From Bradyrhizobium sp. CCGUVB1N3 (GTDB lineage Bacteria > Pseudomonadota > Alphaproteobacteria > Rhizobiales > Xanthobacteraceae), in NCBI RefSeq assembly GCF_024199925.1, contig NZ_JANADR010000001.1, positions 5,831,501 through 5,895,500 of the forward strand: 64,000 nucleotides of DNA, given 5' to 3'. The notes below the pieces were generated by a model. The model was not told where the DNA came from and did not search any database. It saw only the letters and a program-made list of their open reading frames with translations. The stretch's first letter is position 1; each line of letters opens with the position of its first letter. The translations under genes were made by a program, and so were the position numbers. This document shows, in pieces, positions 33,118 through 41,849 of this stretch.

Positions 33118-34123
33118 GCAGATCGAACAGCGCTGCGAGCCCGCATGTCGAGGTCAGCATCTTGTCGCCGTCGTGACCGACGCCGGCGACGTCGAACAGC
33201 TTGTGATTGGGCGTGCCGTGGTCGCGCCTGGCCATCGCGTCCGCATAGGCGTGGCCGCGGGCGTAGCGATAGGGTCCTTGCGCGCGCGCCATGCAGCTCT
33301 TGTCCAGCGCCGAATGCTCAGGGTTGGTATCGCGCGTGCCGAGCAGATAAATCACCTCGCGCTCGACATAGCGCTGCTCGAGCGCGGCGGGCGCGGCGTC
33401 GCTGAGATAAGGAGGCCGCACCTCCATGCCGTATTTCCAGTTGTCGTAGCCGGCGCAGGAGGCGGCGATCGACGGCTCGGGCCGCTCGCTACTGAAATAC
33501 GCATAGGATGACGGATTGGCGACGACGTAGCGCACCTCGATGTGCTGGCGCGCCAGCGTCGCCTCGCCCCTGCCGGCGATGGCATAACGCTGCGCGACCT
33601 GGGCGCCGCCGGAATGACCGGCGACCACGACCTGCTTGAGGTTCGGAAAGATCCGCCGGTCGCCGAGCTTGGCGAGGATCGCATCGAGTGCCTCGAACGA
33701 AGAGGCCGGGTTCGGCGCGAGTGCAGCCTCGCCGCCCTCCCATCCCTCCAGCGACCAGCGCAGCGTCTCGTCGGGCAGCTTGTACGCATCGATATCGACC
33801 TGCGCCAGAAACTGCGGAACGATCATGATGGTGGCCTTGCCCTCCTGGCCGGCCGCCGCCTGCGCCGTTCGCGCTGACTTGTAATAGACGTCCGCATTGC
33901 GCAGCCGCCCGTGCAGCACGATGACGGCGCGGGTGATCGACGGCAGCGGCAGCGCCCAATCGCTGGAGAGATAAAGTGGCAAGAGGCCCTGGTCGCCGAC
34001 CGCAAGGCGGGCATCAGCGACCGCCTTCACCGGCGCGCGGTTGGGCGCGTCCTCATCGGCGGCATTCGCGCGACACGACAGCAGCGCCAACGCAATCGTT
34101 GCGACATATGTCCGCCATCTCAT
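33095..34123 (-). CDS. Exported alpha/beta-hydrolase-like protein
   Basis: 342 residues from ATG 34123 (GTG 34141 is an alternative). A signal peptide covers about 1-21 (TYVATIALALLSCRANA). The fold shows an oxyanion strand RAVIVLHGRLRNADVYY, nucleophile VVVAGHSGGAQVAQRYA (Ser171) and catalytic His in DVAGVGHDGDKML near the end; YLLGTRDTNPEHS may hold the acid. Two Cys near the C-terminus (CGLAALFDLPGC) probably pair. This is a periplasmic or secreted esterase-like protein; no closer family can be named. Its 3' end is partly duplicated 1.1 kb away. Confidence 0.78.
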   Translation of the reverse strand: MRWRTYVATIALALLSCRANAADEDAPNRAPVKAVADARLAVGDQGLLPLYLSSDWALPLPSITRAVIVLHGRLRNADVYYKSARTAQAAAGQEGKATIMIVPQFLAQVDIDAYKLPDETLRWSLEGWEGGEAALAPNPASSFEALDAILAKLGDRRIFPNLKQVVVAGHSGGAQVAQRYAIAGRGEATLARQHIEVRYVVANPSSYAYFSSERPEPSIAASCAGYDNWKYGMEVRPPYLSDAAPAALEQRYVEREVIYLLGTRDTNPEHSALDKSCMARAQGPYRYARGHAYADAMARRDHGTPNHKLFDVAGVGHDGDKMLTSTCGLAALFDLPGCTADR

Positions 34124-34366
34124 TGCCAAAAATCCTCTCACGCGAAGCCTTGACTAGAAGCCTCTTGACCAAGAAGGCTTCTAAACTTGAGGTCTTGCAA
34201 CTCTATGCGCATCGTGTGCCATGCCGCTGTGACCGGCCGGCCACGTCAAGCAAAAAATGTCAGCAATGCAGCCATGAAAATGTCGGGTTCCACGGGTGAC
34301 AAGTGGCTGGAAACAGGCGAAAATTCGACTGATTCAGTTGAGTTCCACAAAGATTGTATCTGTTGA

Positions 34367-34957
34367 ATGTCGTTCGTGATCGCTTCGCGTAGCGCGAGAT
34401 CGTCGCTTGGCTTGATTGCAGGGCTCATCCTGCTGATGCCGGCGCATGCCCACGCGGAATGGTGGAAGCGCACGCCGAGCGATTTCGAGGAATGCGCCGA
34501 TCGGGCCGAGAGATACGCGACCAAGCAAGAGAAGACGGCGGCGCTCGCCGAGTGCAACGCCAAGTTCGCCGGCCGCCGCAAGATAGGTGGCGGGTACAGC
34601 TACTACGACGTCCTCCAGGATCGCAGCTTCGACATCGCCGGTCCCAATCCGACGTCGGAGGAACAGAAAAAGATCGACGAGTCCTACGCCGCCTATCTCG
34701 CCAATCAGCGTCGGGCCAACCTGGCTGCCGAGGCCGCCGCTAAGCAGCAGCAACAGCAACAACAGGAGCAAGTCCAGCAGGTCGCACTGCGCACCGAGAC
34801 GGCGCGTGTGCCGGTTCCGGTGGAGCGGCCCAAACAGCCGCGCCCGAAGGCATGCACCAAGGACTCGTTCTCCTGCGAATGGCCAAGGCTGTCGGAGAGC
34901 TTGAACGAACTGAAGAAGCTGTTCAGCCCGACGCCGAGCAAGGCGAAGAAGGGCTAA
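34367..34957 (+). CDS. Exported protein with poly-Gln stretch
   Basis: 196 residues. Signal peptide about 1-31 (SLGLIAGLILLMPAHAHA). The mature N-terminal half, EWWKRTPSDFEECADRAERY followed by LAECNAKFAGRRKIGGGYSYYD, is conserved-looking with two Cys; then a coiled, Ala/Gln-rich segment with AAKQQQQQQQEQVQQ and a Pro/Lys-rich C-terminus with CTKDSFSCEWPRLSE. It resembles uncharacterised Bradyrhizobium envelope proteins. A near-palindrome TCGACTGATTCAGTTGA lies at 34325-34341, 25 bases before the ATG. Confidence 0.75.
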   Translation: MSFVIASRSARSSLGLIAGLILLMPAHAHAEWWKRTPSDFEECADRAERYATKQEKTAALAECNAKFAGRRKIGGGYSYYDVLQDRSFDIAGPNPTSEEQKKIDESYAAYLANQRRANLAAEAAAKQQQQQQQEQVQQVALRTETARVPVPVERPKQPRPKACTKDSFSCEWPRLSESLNELKKLFSPTPSKAKKG

Positions 34958-34980
34958 CTGTCGCGTCTCGCGCCAATGTC

Positions 34981-35105
34981 GTAGGGTGGGCAAAGGCGCG
35001 CAGTTCGCGCGCCGTGCCCACCATCTCTCCAGGATTGCGCCAGAAGCGGTGGGCTCGCTTCCATCCTCGCTCTTCGAGCGAGGATGGCTGCTTTGCCCAC
35101 CCTAC
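34981..35105. repeat. Intergenic palindromic repeat (GTAGGGTGGGCA type), full length
   Basis: 125 bases with perfect 15-base ends, GTAGGGTGGGCAAAG (34981-34995) and CTTTGCCCACCCTAC (35091-35105). Inner stems are GGCGCGCAGTTCGCGCGCC and a CCATCCTCGCT/AGCGAGGATGG hairpin. It sits between convergent small-protein genes. Confidence 0.9.
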
Positions 35106-35112
35106 GGCGCCA

Positions 35113-35328
35113 TCAATTCGCGTGCTTCTTCTTGGTTCGCTTATGCGTGGTTGTCGGCGGACCAGCTGGCGCAACCGTCGTCGCCGCGCTGCTCGGCGCC
35201 GACCGGCTCTCCTGTAACCGCCTGTCGTAGCCGGGCGACGGGGTGACGGTCGGCGGACGCGCCTGCGCGAGCGTTGATGCACCCCAGAGCATTGCAGCTG
35301 CAATCGCCATCATCGGAACAGGCTTCAT
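35113..35328 (-). CDS. Small exported protein, Pro/Thr/Lys-rich
   Basis: 71 residues from ATG 35328. Signal peptide about 1-22 (MMAIAAAMLWGASTLAQA). The mature part RPPTVTPSPGYDRRLQESRS is followed by Ser/Ala/Pro-rich sequence and a basic THKRTKKKHAN tail. The low-complexity composition suggests an unstructured periplasmic peptide. No recognised family. It ends 8 bases from a palindromic repeat and starts 27 bases after the end of the ketopantoate-reductase-like gene on the same strand, so it may be cotranscribed with it. Confidence 0.62.
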   Translation of the reverse strand: MKPVPMMAIAAAMLWGASTLAQARPPTVTPSPGYDRRLQESRSAPSSAATTVAPAGPPTTTHKRTKKKHAN

Positions 35329-35354
35329 CGGCACGCCTTCGGTCGGACCAACGC

Positions 35355-36359
35355 TCACGCACCACTGCGGATCTGCTGCGGCGTCAGGCGCGGCGGGCCT
35401 TGCCCTGCGCTTTCCGTCTCCCTGATCAGCGCAGCAATGCGGCGGCACAGCGGCACGTCTACACCATGCTGGTCCGCCAGCGCGATGATCGCCCCTTGCA
35501 GATAGTCGATCTCGGTCTTGCGCCCCTGCTTCAGGTCCTGCCACATCGAGGAGCGCGCCTCGGGATCGATCTTCATCGTCCGCCCCAGGATCACGTTGAA
35601 GATCATGTCGGGCAGCCGCAGCAGCGTCGGTGTCCAGCGCGGCGGGATCGGCGTCGCCGACACCGGGTTGATCCCCGCCGCATTCATCGCCGCAAGCCCC
35701 TCGGCCATCTGGTCCGCAAACAATCGTCGCCAGTCCCGGCTCGCGAGCTGCGCGGCAAGCGGCATGTCGGACAGGGCGCTCAGCGCATTGTTCAGATTGA
35801 TGATCAGCTTGCCCCACTGCACGCCAGTGATATCGGGACTCGCGCGCATCGCAACGCCCGGCACAGACAGCGCCGCAGCGGTATCGGCCTGATCTTTCTC
35901 GACGTGAATGTCGCCGGAGGTGGAGCGATGGAAGCGCCCCTCGCCCATTGCGATCACGTTGAACGGCACCATACCGGCGAGCACGCGCCGCCCCGGCAGC
36001 CTGTCGCGCAGGATTGCCACATTGCCGACCCCGTTCTGCAGGGAGACGATGACGGCATCCTCCGGCGCGTGCCGGGCGATCAGCTCGGCGACCTCAACCG
36101 TGTCGGCGCTCTTCACCGTCACCAGGACCACGCCAACACTGTGAAAAATCGAGGCATCCTCGGACAGCGCGAGCTGGCCCGCAGAGAGCTGCTGCTCGCT
36201 GCCGTCGAAATCCGTCAACCGCAGGCCGAACCGCTCGATCTGCGTCTTCACCCGCGGCCGGACCAAAAGCGCCACGCGGCGCCCGGCCGCCGCGAGCTTG
36301 CCGCCGACGAAGCAGCCGATGGCGCCTGCGCCAGCCACGGCGATCGGTCGTTCCGTCAC
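35355..36359 (-). CDS. Ketopantoate-reductase family oxidoreductase (copy 2)
   Basis: 334 residues from GTG 36359 with GGAG nine bases before; ATG 36419 would add 20 residues of basic sequence without a ribosome site. The NADP fold starts RPIAVAGAGAIGCFVGGKLA; the C-terminal domain has GVQWGKLIINLNNALSALS and SSMWQDLKQGRKTEIDYLQG, the latter matching the family's substrate-binding S-x-x-x-D-x4-R-x-TEID pattern very well. On that basis this copy is the better PanE candidate of the two in the window, giving pantoate for CoA synthesis. Confidence 0.88.
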   Translation of the reverse strand: MTERPIAVAGAGAIGCFVGGKLAAAGRRVALLVRPRVKTQIERFGLRLTDFDGSEQQLSAGQLALSEDASIFHSVGVVLVTVKSADTVEVAELIARHAPEDAVIVSLQNGVGNVAILRDRLPGRRVLAGMVPFNVIAMGEGRFHRSTSGDIHVEKDQADTAAALSVPGVAMRASPDITGVQWGKLIINLNNALSALSDMPLAAQLASRDWRRLFADQMAEGLAAMNAAGINPVSATPIPPRWTPTLLRLPDMIFNVILGRTMKIDPEARSSMWQDLKQGRKTEIDYLQGAIIALADQHGVDVPLCRRIAALIRETESAGQGPPRLTPQQIRSGA

Positions 36360-36523
36360 CACCCGTTTTCTCCGTTTCAGATCCGCCCCTCGATACCAGA
36401 GGCCAAGCTCGCTGCCCATCAGGTCCGCTGCCCATTGCGGTTGCTGCGCGACCGCCTTGTAACCGTCATGAGAGCCCCATATGTTTTCGCCCCGGGGGGC
36501 ATGTTCAGCGGCAGGAGAGCACC

Positions 36524-37120
36524 ATGGGTCTACTCGACGTCCTCAACGGCATGCAGAACGGCCCGCGCGGGTCGAGCACGCCGAGCTCCTCGCAAGAATC
36601 CTCCGGCGGCATGTCGCCGATGACCATGGCAATCCTTGGTCTGTTGGCGTGGAAAACGTTCAAGCATTTGACGGCCGGCCAAGGCGGCGCGGCGCCGCAA
36701 TCGTCACCATTGCCGCCGCCCACGCAGGCCAATGCCGGCGGCGGAGCACTTCCGGGCGGCGCACCCGGCGGCGGCGGTCTCAGCGACGTGCTCAAGGGCG
36801 GCCTCGGCGGCCTGCTCGCGGGCGGCGCCGCCGGCAGCGTGCTCAGCGGCGGACTCGGCGATCTCCTCAACCAGCTTCAGCAGGGTGGCCACGGCGAAAC
36901 GGCGAATTCCTGGGTCGGCAAGGGTCAGAACAAGCCGATCGCACCGGGCGACCTCGCCAACGCACTCGGCGCCGACCAGATCCAGAGCCTGTCCGCCCAG
37001 AGCGGCCTGTCGCGCGACGAACTCCTGTCCGGTCTCAGCCAGTATCTGCCGCAGGTGATCGACCACCTGACGCCGGACGGACGGCTGCCGACCGATAACG
37101 AGCTGTCGGGCCGGATCTGA
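36524..37120 (+). CDS. YidB-family (DUF937) protein
   Basis: 198 residues. The N-terminal MGLLDVLNGM and the C-terminal part from about residue 120 onwards (GQNKPIAPGDLANALGADQI, SRDELLSGLSQYLPQVIDHLTPDG) match YidB/DUF937 proteins. The middle (residues 30-115) is Gly/Pro/Ala-rich with one hydrophobic stretch (MTMAILGLLAWKTFKHL) and a GGLSDVLKGGLGGLLAGGAA repeat-like segment. Function is unknown in the family; it is often near stress or envelope genes. It is followed 47 bases later by a YeaQ/YmgE-type gene. Confidence 0.88.
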   Translation: MGLLDVLNGMQNGPRGSSTPSSSQESSGGMSPMTMAILGLLAWKTFKHLTAGQGGAAPQSSPLPPPTQANAGGGALPGGAPGGGGLSDVLKGGLGGLLAGGAAGSVLSGGLGDLLNQLQQGGHGETANSWVGKGQNKPIAPGDLANALGADQIQSLSAQSGLSRDELLSGLSQYLPQVIDHLTPDGRLPTDNELSGRI

Positions 37121-37167
37121 TCGAGCTCTGATTTCAGTCGTATCGTTGCTGCAAGGGAGTTGCGAAC

Positions 37168-37434
37168 ATGGGCGGGATTATCTGGGTCATCATCGTCGGT
37201 TTCATCGCCGGCCTCATCGCGCGCTGGCTGATGCCGGGACCGAAAAATCCGCAGGGCTTCATCCTCACCACCGTCCTCGGCATCGTCGGCGCGTTTCTCG
37301 CAACGTTTATCGGCCAGGCCATCGGCCATTACAGCCTGGACCAGGGTGCCGGCTTCATCACCGCCACGATCGGCGCGGTGGTGGTGCTGTTCATCTGGCA
37401 CCGCCTGGTGGCGAGCGGCGTGATCAAGGGTTGA
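37168..37434 (+). CDS. GlsB/YeaQ/YmgE-family stress membrane protein
   Basis: 88 residues, three membrane segments: IIWVIIVGFIAGLIARWLMP, FILTTVLGIVGAFLATFIG and FITATIGAVVVLFIWH. The loop GPKNPQGF between the first two is diagnostic of the transglycosylase-associated (YeaQ/YmgE) family, small inner-membrane proteins induced by stress. Ribosome site AAGGGAG nine bases upstream. Probably in one transcript with the YidB-like gene. Confidence 0.92.
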   Translation: MGGIIWVIIVGFIAGLIARWLMPGPKNPQGFILTTVLGIVGAFLATFIGQAIGHYSLDQGAGFITATIGAVVVLFIWHRLVASGVIKG

Positions 37435-37445
37435 CGTTTCGCTCC

Positions 37446-37524
37446 GTCATTCCGGGGCGATGCGTCGGCATCGAACCCGGAATCTCGAGATTCCGGGTTC
37501 ACGCTTCGCGTGCCCCGGAATGAC
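37446..37524. repeat. Intergenic palindromic repeat (GTCATTCCGGGG type)
   Basis: 79 bases with perfect ends GTCATTCCGGGG (37446-37457) and CCCCGGAATGAC (37513-37524). The centre 37473-37500 is a 28-base perfect palindrome around CTCGAG. It lies between the convergent YeaQ-type and SDR genes, and is the same family as 10878-10977. Confidence 0.9.
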
Positions 37525-37529
37525 ATTCC

Positions 37530-38315
37530 TCACGTAATCAGATGCAGCCCGGCATCCATGCGCACGATCTCGCCGGTCATGTTGCTGGAGGCCGGCGTCG
37601 CCAGGAAACAGACGAGCTGCGCGATGTCGTCCGCGCTCGAGGCGACCTTGAGCGGCACTTTCGCGACCACGCTGTCGCGCACCTGCCTGGCGCCATCCTC
37701 GCCGCGGCCCTTGGTGAACCAGGGCGTATCGATATAGCCGGGGCAAACCGTGTTGACGCGGATCAGCGGCGCAAGCGCGCGTGCCAGCGACAGCGTGATG
37801 GTGTTGAGCGCCCCCTTGCTTGCGGCATAGGCGATCGAGGAGCCGACACCGCTGATACCGGCAACGGAGGACACGTTCACCACCGCTGACGCCCGCCCCG
37901 AGGCGTTCGCGCCGGCCTCGAGCAGCTTACGCGCCGCACGCACCATCTGGAACGGACCGATGGTGTTGACGCCGTAGAGCCGCTGAAAATCTTCCGCCGA
38001 CAAACCGTCGAGATTGGCGTGAGCGACGTGCTTGGTGGTGCCCGCATTGTTGACGAGCGCGTCGAGCCGGCCCCAGGCCTCCGCCGCCGCGACGATCCTG
38101 CGGCAATCCTCGTCGCGCGAGACGTCGCCCTGTGCGATCACGACCTCAGCCGCGCCGGCCTTGCGGCAGGCTTCCGCCGTAACCTCCGCTTCCTTCTGGC
38201 TCGACGAATAGTTGATGACGAGCCGCGCGCCGTTGCGCGCGAGAATGTTCGCGGTCGCAGCTCCAAGACCGGATGCGGACCCCGTCACGATTGCGCACAA
38301 GCCGTCCTTTGCCAT
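37530..38315 (-). CDS. Short-chain dehydrogenase/reductase (SDR)
   Basis: 261 residues. Classical SDR motifs: cofactor loop TGSASGLGAATANIL (residues 11-25), NNAG at about 90, catalytic Ser in VNVSSVAGISG and Y-x-x-x-K in AYAASKGALNT, and CPGYIDTPW. The basic/acidic pattern after the second strand (INYSSSQKEAE) favours NADP. Relatives include acetoacetyl-CoA or 3-oxoacyl reductases and sugar dehydrogenases; no neighbour narrows it. Single gene. Confidence 0.92.
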   Translation of the reverse strand: MAKDGLCAIVTGSASGLGAATANILARNGARLVINYSSSQKEAEVTAEACRKAGAAEVVIAQGDVSRDEDCRRIVAAAEAWGRLDALVNNAGTTKHVAHANLDGLSAEDFQRLYGVNTIGPFQMVRAARKLLEAGANASGRASAVVNVSSVAGISGVGSSIAYAASKGALNTITLSLARALAPLIRVNTVCPGYIDTPWFTKGRGEDGARQVRDSVVAKVPLKVASSADDIAQLVCFLATPASSNMTGEIVRMDAGLHLIT

Positions 38316-38564
38316 CCGGTTATCCTCTCTTGTTCTGAATGCCAGCGACCCTGTTTAGCGAGTTTGCGGACGGCTGCAAATCGACCAAACTCCGCTAAGC
38401 GGAATTAGTCGTTTGCCCATGCCCGCGCCGCAGGCGGACCCGCGATCAACGCTTGTCAGGGCCGTGGCTTTTTCCGATCATCGGGCGCAAGAAGAGACCT
38501 GCGCACCCGCTCGAAACGACGGACGCGCCAATGGCAAAACACGGGGCAAAACACGGGGAACGCT

Positions 38565-39629
38565 GTGGCGGAGAGTGACAACATCGTCGTCGAGACTGCG
38601 GAGAAGATCTTCGCCGATCTCGCCGATCCGCAAACCATCAACAACGACAAGAAGGACGCGTGGAAAGCGCCGCTATGGCGGGCGCTGAGCGAGGCCGGAC
38701 TGCCGTTGGCGTGGGTGCCGGACGATCTTGGCGGCTCCGGCGCGAGCCTCGCCGATGGCTTCGCCCTGCTCAATGCGGCGGGGCGTTTTGCGATCGCAGT
38801 TCCACTGGCCGAAACCATGCTCGCCGGCTGGCTGCTCGCGCAGGCGAAGATCGCCTCCCCGGAGGGCGAGATGACGGTGCTGCCGGCGAACCCGAAGGAC
38901 CGCATCACCCTCAATCCCGACGGCTCACTCTCCGGCCGCGTCCGCGGCGTGCCCTTTGCGAAAGCGGCGAAGCATTTCGCGGTGCTGGCGCACGGCAAGG
39001 ACGGCGCCTCCATCGCACTGGTCGATGCCGGCAAGGCTAAGGTCGAGGCCGGGCTCAATGTCGGCTACGACAACAGTGACGTCGTGACACTCGACAAGGT
39101 CGCGCCCATCACGATCAAGCCCGCGCCAAAGCACCTTGACCAGACCATGATGATGTTGATGGGTGGCGTCGCGCGCAGCCTCCAGATCGCGGGCGCGCTG
39201 GAATCGATGCTCGACATTTCCGTGCGCTACTCCAACGAGCGCGTCGCGTTCGAGAAGAAGATCTCGAAATTCCAGGCGGTGCAGCACAACCTCGCAAAGC
39301 TCGCCGGCGAATCCGCCGCGGCGCTGGCGGCCGCGACCTCCGCCGCCGATGCAATCGCGAGCGCGACTGCCTTCAACGACGAGGTCTATCTCGAAGCCGC
39401 CTCCGCAAAAATCCGCTGCGCGGAAGCCGCCGAAAAGGGCGGCGCCATCGCGCATCAGGTGCACGGCGCGATCGGCTTCACCATCGAGCACATATTGCAT
39501 CGCTACTCGCTGCGGGCGCTGGCCTGGCGCGACGATTTCGGCTCGGAGAGCTACTGGGCCGTCGAGCTCGGCAAGCTCGTTGCCGCCAGAGGCGCCGATG
39601 AATTGTGGCCGCTGGTTGCGTCACGCTGA
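38565..39629 (+). CDS. Acyl-CoA dehydrogenase family protein, shorter partner
   Basis: 354 residues from GTG 38565, preceded by GGGGAA. The C-terminal helical domain is well kept (SNERVAFEKKISKFQAVQHN and AIAHQVHGAIGFTIEHILHR) while the N-terminal half is short and lacks a clear T-E-P-x-x-GSD site. The following gene encodes a complete enzyme 18 bases downstream. Pairs like this are known from PimC/PimD and FadE26/FadE27-type heteromers, in which one subunit carries the catalytic base. The substrate would be a CoA thioester handled by the downstream hydratase. Confidence 0.88.
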   Translation: MAESDNIVVETAEKIFADLADPQTINNDKKDAWKAPLWRALSEAGLPLAWVPDDLGGSGASLADGFALLNAAGRFAIAVPLAETMLAGWLLAQAKIASPEGEMTVLPANPKDRITLNPDGSLSGRVRGVPFAKAAKHFAVLAHGKDGASIALVDAGKAKVEAGLNVGYDNSDVVTLDKVAPITIKPAPKHLDQTMMMLMGGVARSLQIAGALESMLDISVRYSNERVAFEKKISKFQAVQHNLAKLAGESAAALAAATSAADAIASATAFNDEVYLEAASAKIRCAEAAEKGGAIAHQVHGAIGFTIEHILHRYSLRALAWRDDFGSESYWAVELGKLVAARGADELWPLVASR

Positions 39630-39647
39630 GTTCAGGGAACGAGACAC

Positions 39648-40808
39648 ATGACCGCCGCTCTCCGTTTCGATCCGATCCGCCTGCCGCCCAAATGCGAGGA
39701 GCTGCGCAAGGAAGTGCGCGCCTTCCTTGCCGAAGAAATGGCCCGCGGCACATTCAACCCGTTCAAGCCGAATCGCGAGGACACCGACGTGCCGGAATTC
39801 TCCCGCCGCGTCGGCGAGCGCGGCTGGATCGGCATCACCTGGCCGAAGAAATATGGCGGCCATGAACGCTCCTTCCTCGAGCGCTATGTGGTGACCGAAG
39901 AGATGCGCGTTGCGAATGCGCCGACGCGTCGCTTTTTCGTCGCCGACCGCCAGAGCGGACCGGTGCTGTTGAAATATGCACCCGAGCACATCAAGATGGA
40001 TATCCTGCCGCGCATCTGCCGCGGCGAATTGTGCTTCGCCATCGGCATGAGCGAGCCGAACTCCGGCTCCGATTTGTTCGCGGCCAAGACGCGGGCGACC
40101 AGGACCGACGGCGGCTATCTCATCAACGGCACCAAGATCTGGACCTCGTCGGCGCACATTGCCGACTACATGATCGCGATCTTCCGCACCTCGCAGCCGA
40201 CCAAGGAAAACCGCCGTCACGGCCTGACGCAGTTCCTGGTCAAGATGAAGCAGCCGGGCATCGAGGTGAACCCGATCGGCCAGATCACCGGCCAGTACGA
40301 GTTCAACGAGGTCGTCTTCACCGACTATTTCATTCCGGATGATCACGTGCTGGGCGAAGTCGACGGCGCCTGGAAGCAGGCGACATCCGAGCTCGCTTAC
40401 GAGCGCTCGGGTCCCGAGCGCTTCCTCGAAACCTACTACGTGCTGACCGAGCTGGTGCGCGCGGTCGGCAACGATCCGGATACGCGCAGCGCCGAAGGCA
40501 TCGGCCGCCTCGTCGCGCAGCTCCACACCATGCGGCGCATGTCGGTCTCGGTTGCGGGCATGCTCCAGGCCGGCAAGGAGCCGGTGGTCGAGGCCTCCAT
40601 CGTGAAGGACATCGGCACCGTGTGGGAGCAGCAACTGCCGCATCGCGTGCGCGATCTCGCCGCCTTCGTCGAGGAGACTGCCAGCAATCGCGAGACACTG
40701 GAGCGGCAGCTCGACTTCGCCATCAAGACCGCGCCGAAACTGACCATCCAGGGCGGCACCACCGAAGTGCTCCGCGGCATCATCGCCCGCGGGCTTGGCT
40801 TGCGCTAA
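39648..40808 (+). CDS. Acyl-CoA dehydrogenase, longer partner
   Basis: 386 residues. The FAD/acyl site LCFAIGMSEPNSGSDLFAAK (about residues 127-146) and the C-terminal LTIQGGTTEVLRGIIARGLG are both intact. The N-terminal IGITWPKKYGGHERSFLERY is typical of the dicarboxylate/steroid-side-chain/pimelate group of acyl-CoA dehydrogenases. Eighteen bases after its shorter partner and 11 before an enoyl-CoA hydratase, it forms a three-gene operon that can run one beta-oxidation step and hydration. Confidence 0.93.
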   Translation: MTAALRFDPIRLPPKCEELRKEVRAFLAEEMARGTFNPFKPNREDTDVPEFSRRVGERGWIGITWPKKYGGHERSFLERYVVTEEMRVANAPTRRFFVADRQSGPVLLKYAPEHIKMDILPRICRGELCFAIGMSEPNSGSDLFAAKTRATRTDGGYLINGTKIWTSSAHIADYMIAIFRTSQPTKENRRHGLTQFLVKMKQPGIEVNPIGQITGQYEFNEVVFTDYFIPDDHVLGEVDGAWKQATSELAYERSGPERFLETYYVLTELVRAVGNDPDTRSAEGIGRLVAQLHTMRRMSVSVAGMLQAGKEPVVEASIVKDIGTVWEQQLPHRVRDLAAFVEETASNRETLERQLDFAIKTAPKLTIQGGTTEVLRGIIARGLGLR

Positions 40809-40819
40809 CGAGGATCATC

Positions 40820-41626
40820 ATGAGCAGCTACAAGGATATCGGCGTCGAGAAGGTCGGGCACGTCGGCACCATCGAGATCCGCCGCCCGCCGCTCAACTTC
40901 TTCGACATTTCCCTGATCAATCAGATCGCGGACGCGCTCGACGAATTCGATTCTGACATCGAGATCCGCGCCTCCGTGCTCTCGGCCCAGGGCAAGGCAT
41001 TCTGCGCCGGCGCCAATTTCAACGACCCGGCGCGGCAGGAGCAGGAGGCACGGGCGGCAAAAGGCGATCCAGCCGATAGCCTCGGGCCGATCAACCATCT
41101 CTACATCCAGGCCGTCCGCATCTTCCGCGCCAAGAAGCCGATCGTCGCCGCCGTGCAGGGCGCTGCCATTGGCGGTGGGCTCGGGCTCGCGGTCTCAGCT
41201 GATTTCCGCGTCACCTGCCCGGAGGCGCGCTTCTCCGCGAATTTCACAAAGCTCGGCTTCCACCCGGGCTTCGGCCTGACGGTCACGCTGCCCGAGCTGA
41301 TCGGCAGGAACAACGCCGAGCTGATGTTCTACACCAGCCGCCGCGTCACCGGCGAAGAGGCCCACAGATGGGGCCTCGCCAACGAGTTGGTGTCGCAAGA
41401 CCAGGTGAAGCCGGCCGCTTTGAGGCTCGCCGGCGAAATCGCCGAATGCTCTCCGTTAGGGCTCGTCTCCACCCGCGCCACTATGCGCAACGGATTAGCC
41501 GATCGCGTGATGGCCGCAACCAACCACGAGCTCGCCGAGCAGACGAGGCTGCGCGCGACCGAGGACTTCAAGGAAGGCGTGAAGGCGACGGAGGAGCGCA
41601 GGGCTGCGAACTTCAGGGGGCGCTAG
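40820..41626 (+). CDS. Enoyl-CoA hydratase/isomerase family protein
   Basis: 268 residues from ATG 40820, with AACGAGGATC before it. Oxyanion-hole strands LSAQGKAFCAGANFNDP and QGAAIGGGLGLAVSADFRVT are clear. At the position of the usual catalytic Glu the protein reads FSANFTKLGFHPGFG, i.e. Asn-Phe in place of ITE, and the second acid region is also altered, so simple syn-hydration may not be its reaction. It closes the operon begun by the two acyl-CoA dehydrogenases. A 147-base palindromic repeat follows. Confidence 0.9.
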   Translation: MSSYKDIGVEKVGHVGTIEIRRPPLNFFDISLINQIADALDEFDSDIEIRASVLSAQGKAFCAGANFNDPARQEQEARAAKGDPADSLGPINHLYIQAVRIFRAKKPIVAAVQGAAIGGGLGLAVSADFRVTCPEARFSANFTKLGFHPGFGLTVTLPELIGRNNAELMFYTSRRVTGEEAHRWGLANELVSQDQVKPAALRLAGEIAECSPLGLVSTRATMRNGLADRVMAATNHELAEQTRLRATEDFKEGVKATEERRAANFRGR

Positions 41627-41640
41627 CTGGCTTTCTTCCT

Positions 41641-41787
41641 TCTCCCCTTGTGGGAGAAGGTGGCGCGAAGCGCCGGATGAGGGGTTGCATCCGCGCATTC
41701 ACCGCAACAGAGTTGTCCGCGGAGAGAACCCCTCACCCGAGTGAGACGGCGGCTGATGGCGGAGCCGCCCTCTCCCACAAGGGGAGA
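41641..41787. repeat. Intergenic palindromic repeat (TCTCCCCTTGTGGGAGA type)
   Basis: 147 bases with perfect 17-base ends TCTCCCCTTGTGGGAGA (41641-41657) and its complement (41771-41787); each end is itself a near-hairpin. Inner arms include GATGAGGGGTT/AACCCCTCAC and GCGCGAAGCGC. It fills the gap between convergent operons. Confidence 0.9.
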
Positions 41788-41849
41788 GGGCACAGCAATT
41801 CGCATCGCATCTTGCTACGAGCTGCTTCACCCTCTTGCAAGTGAGCGGC

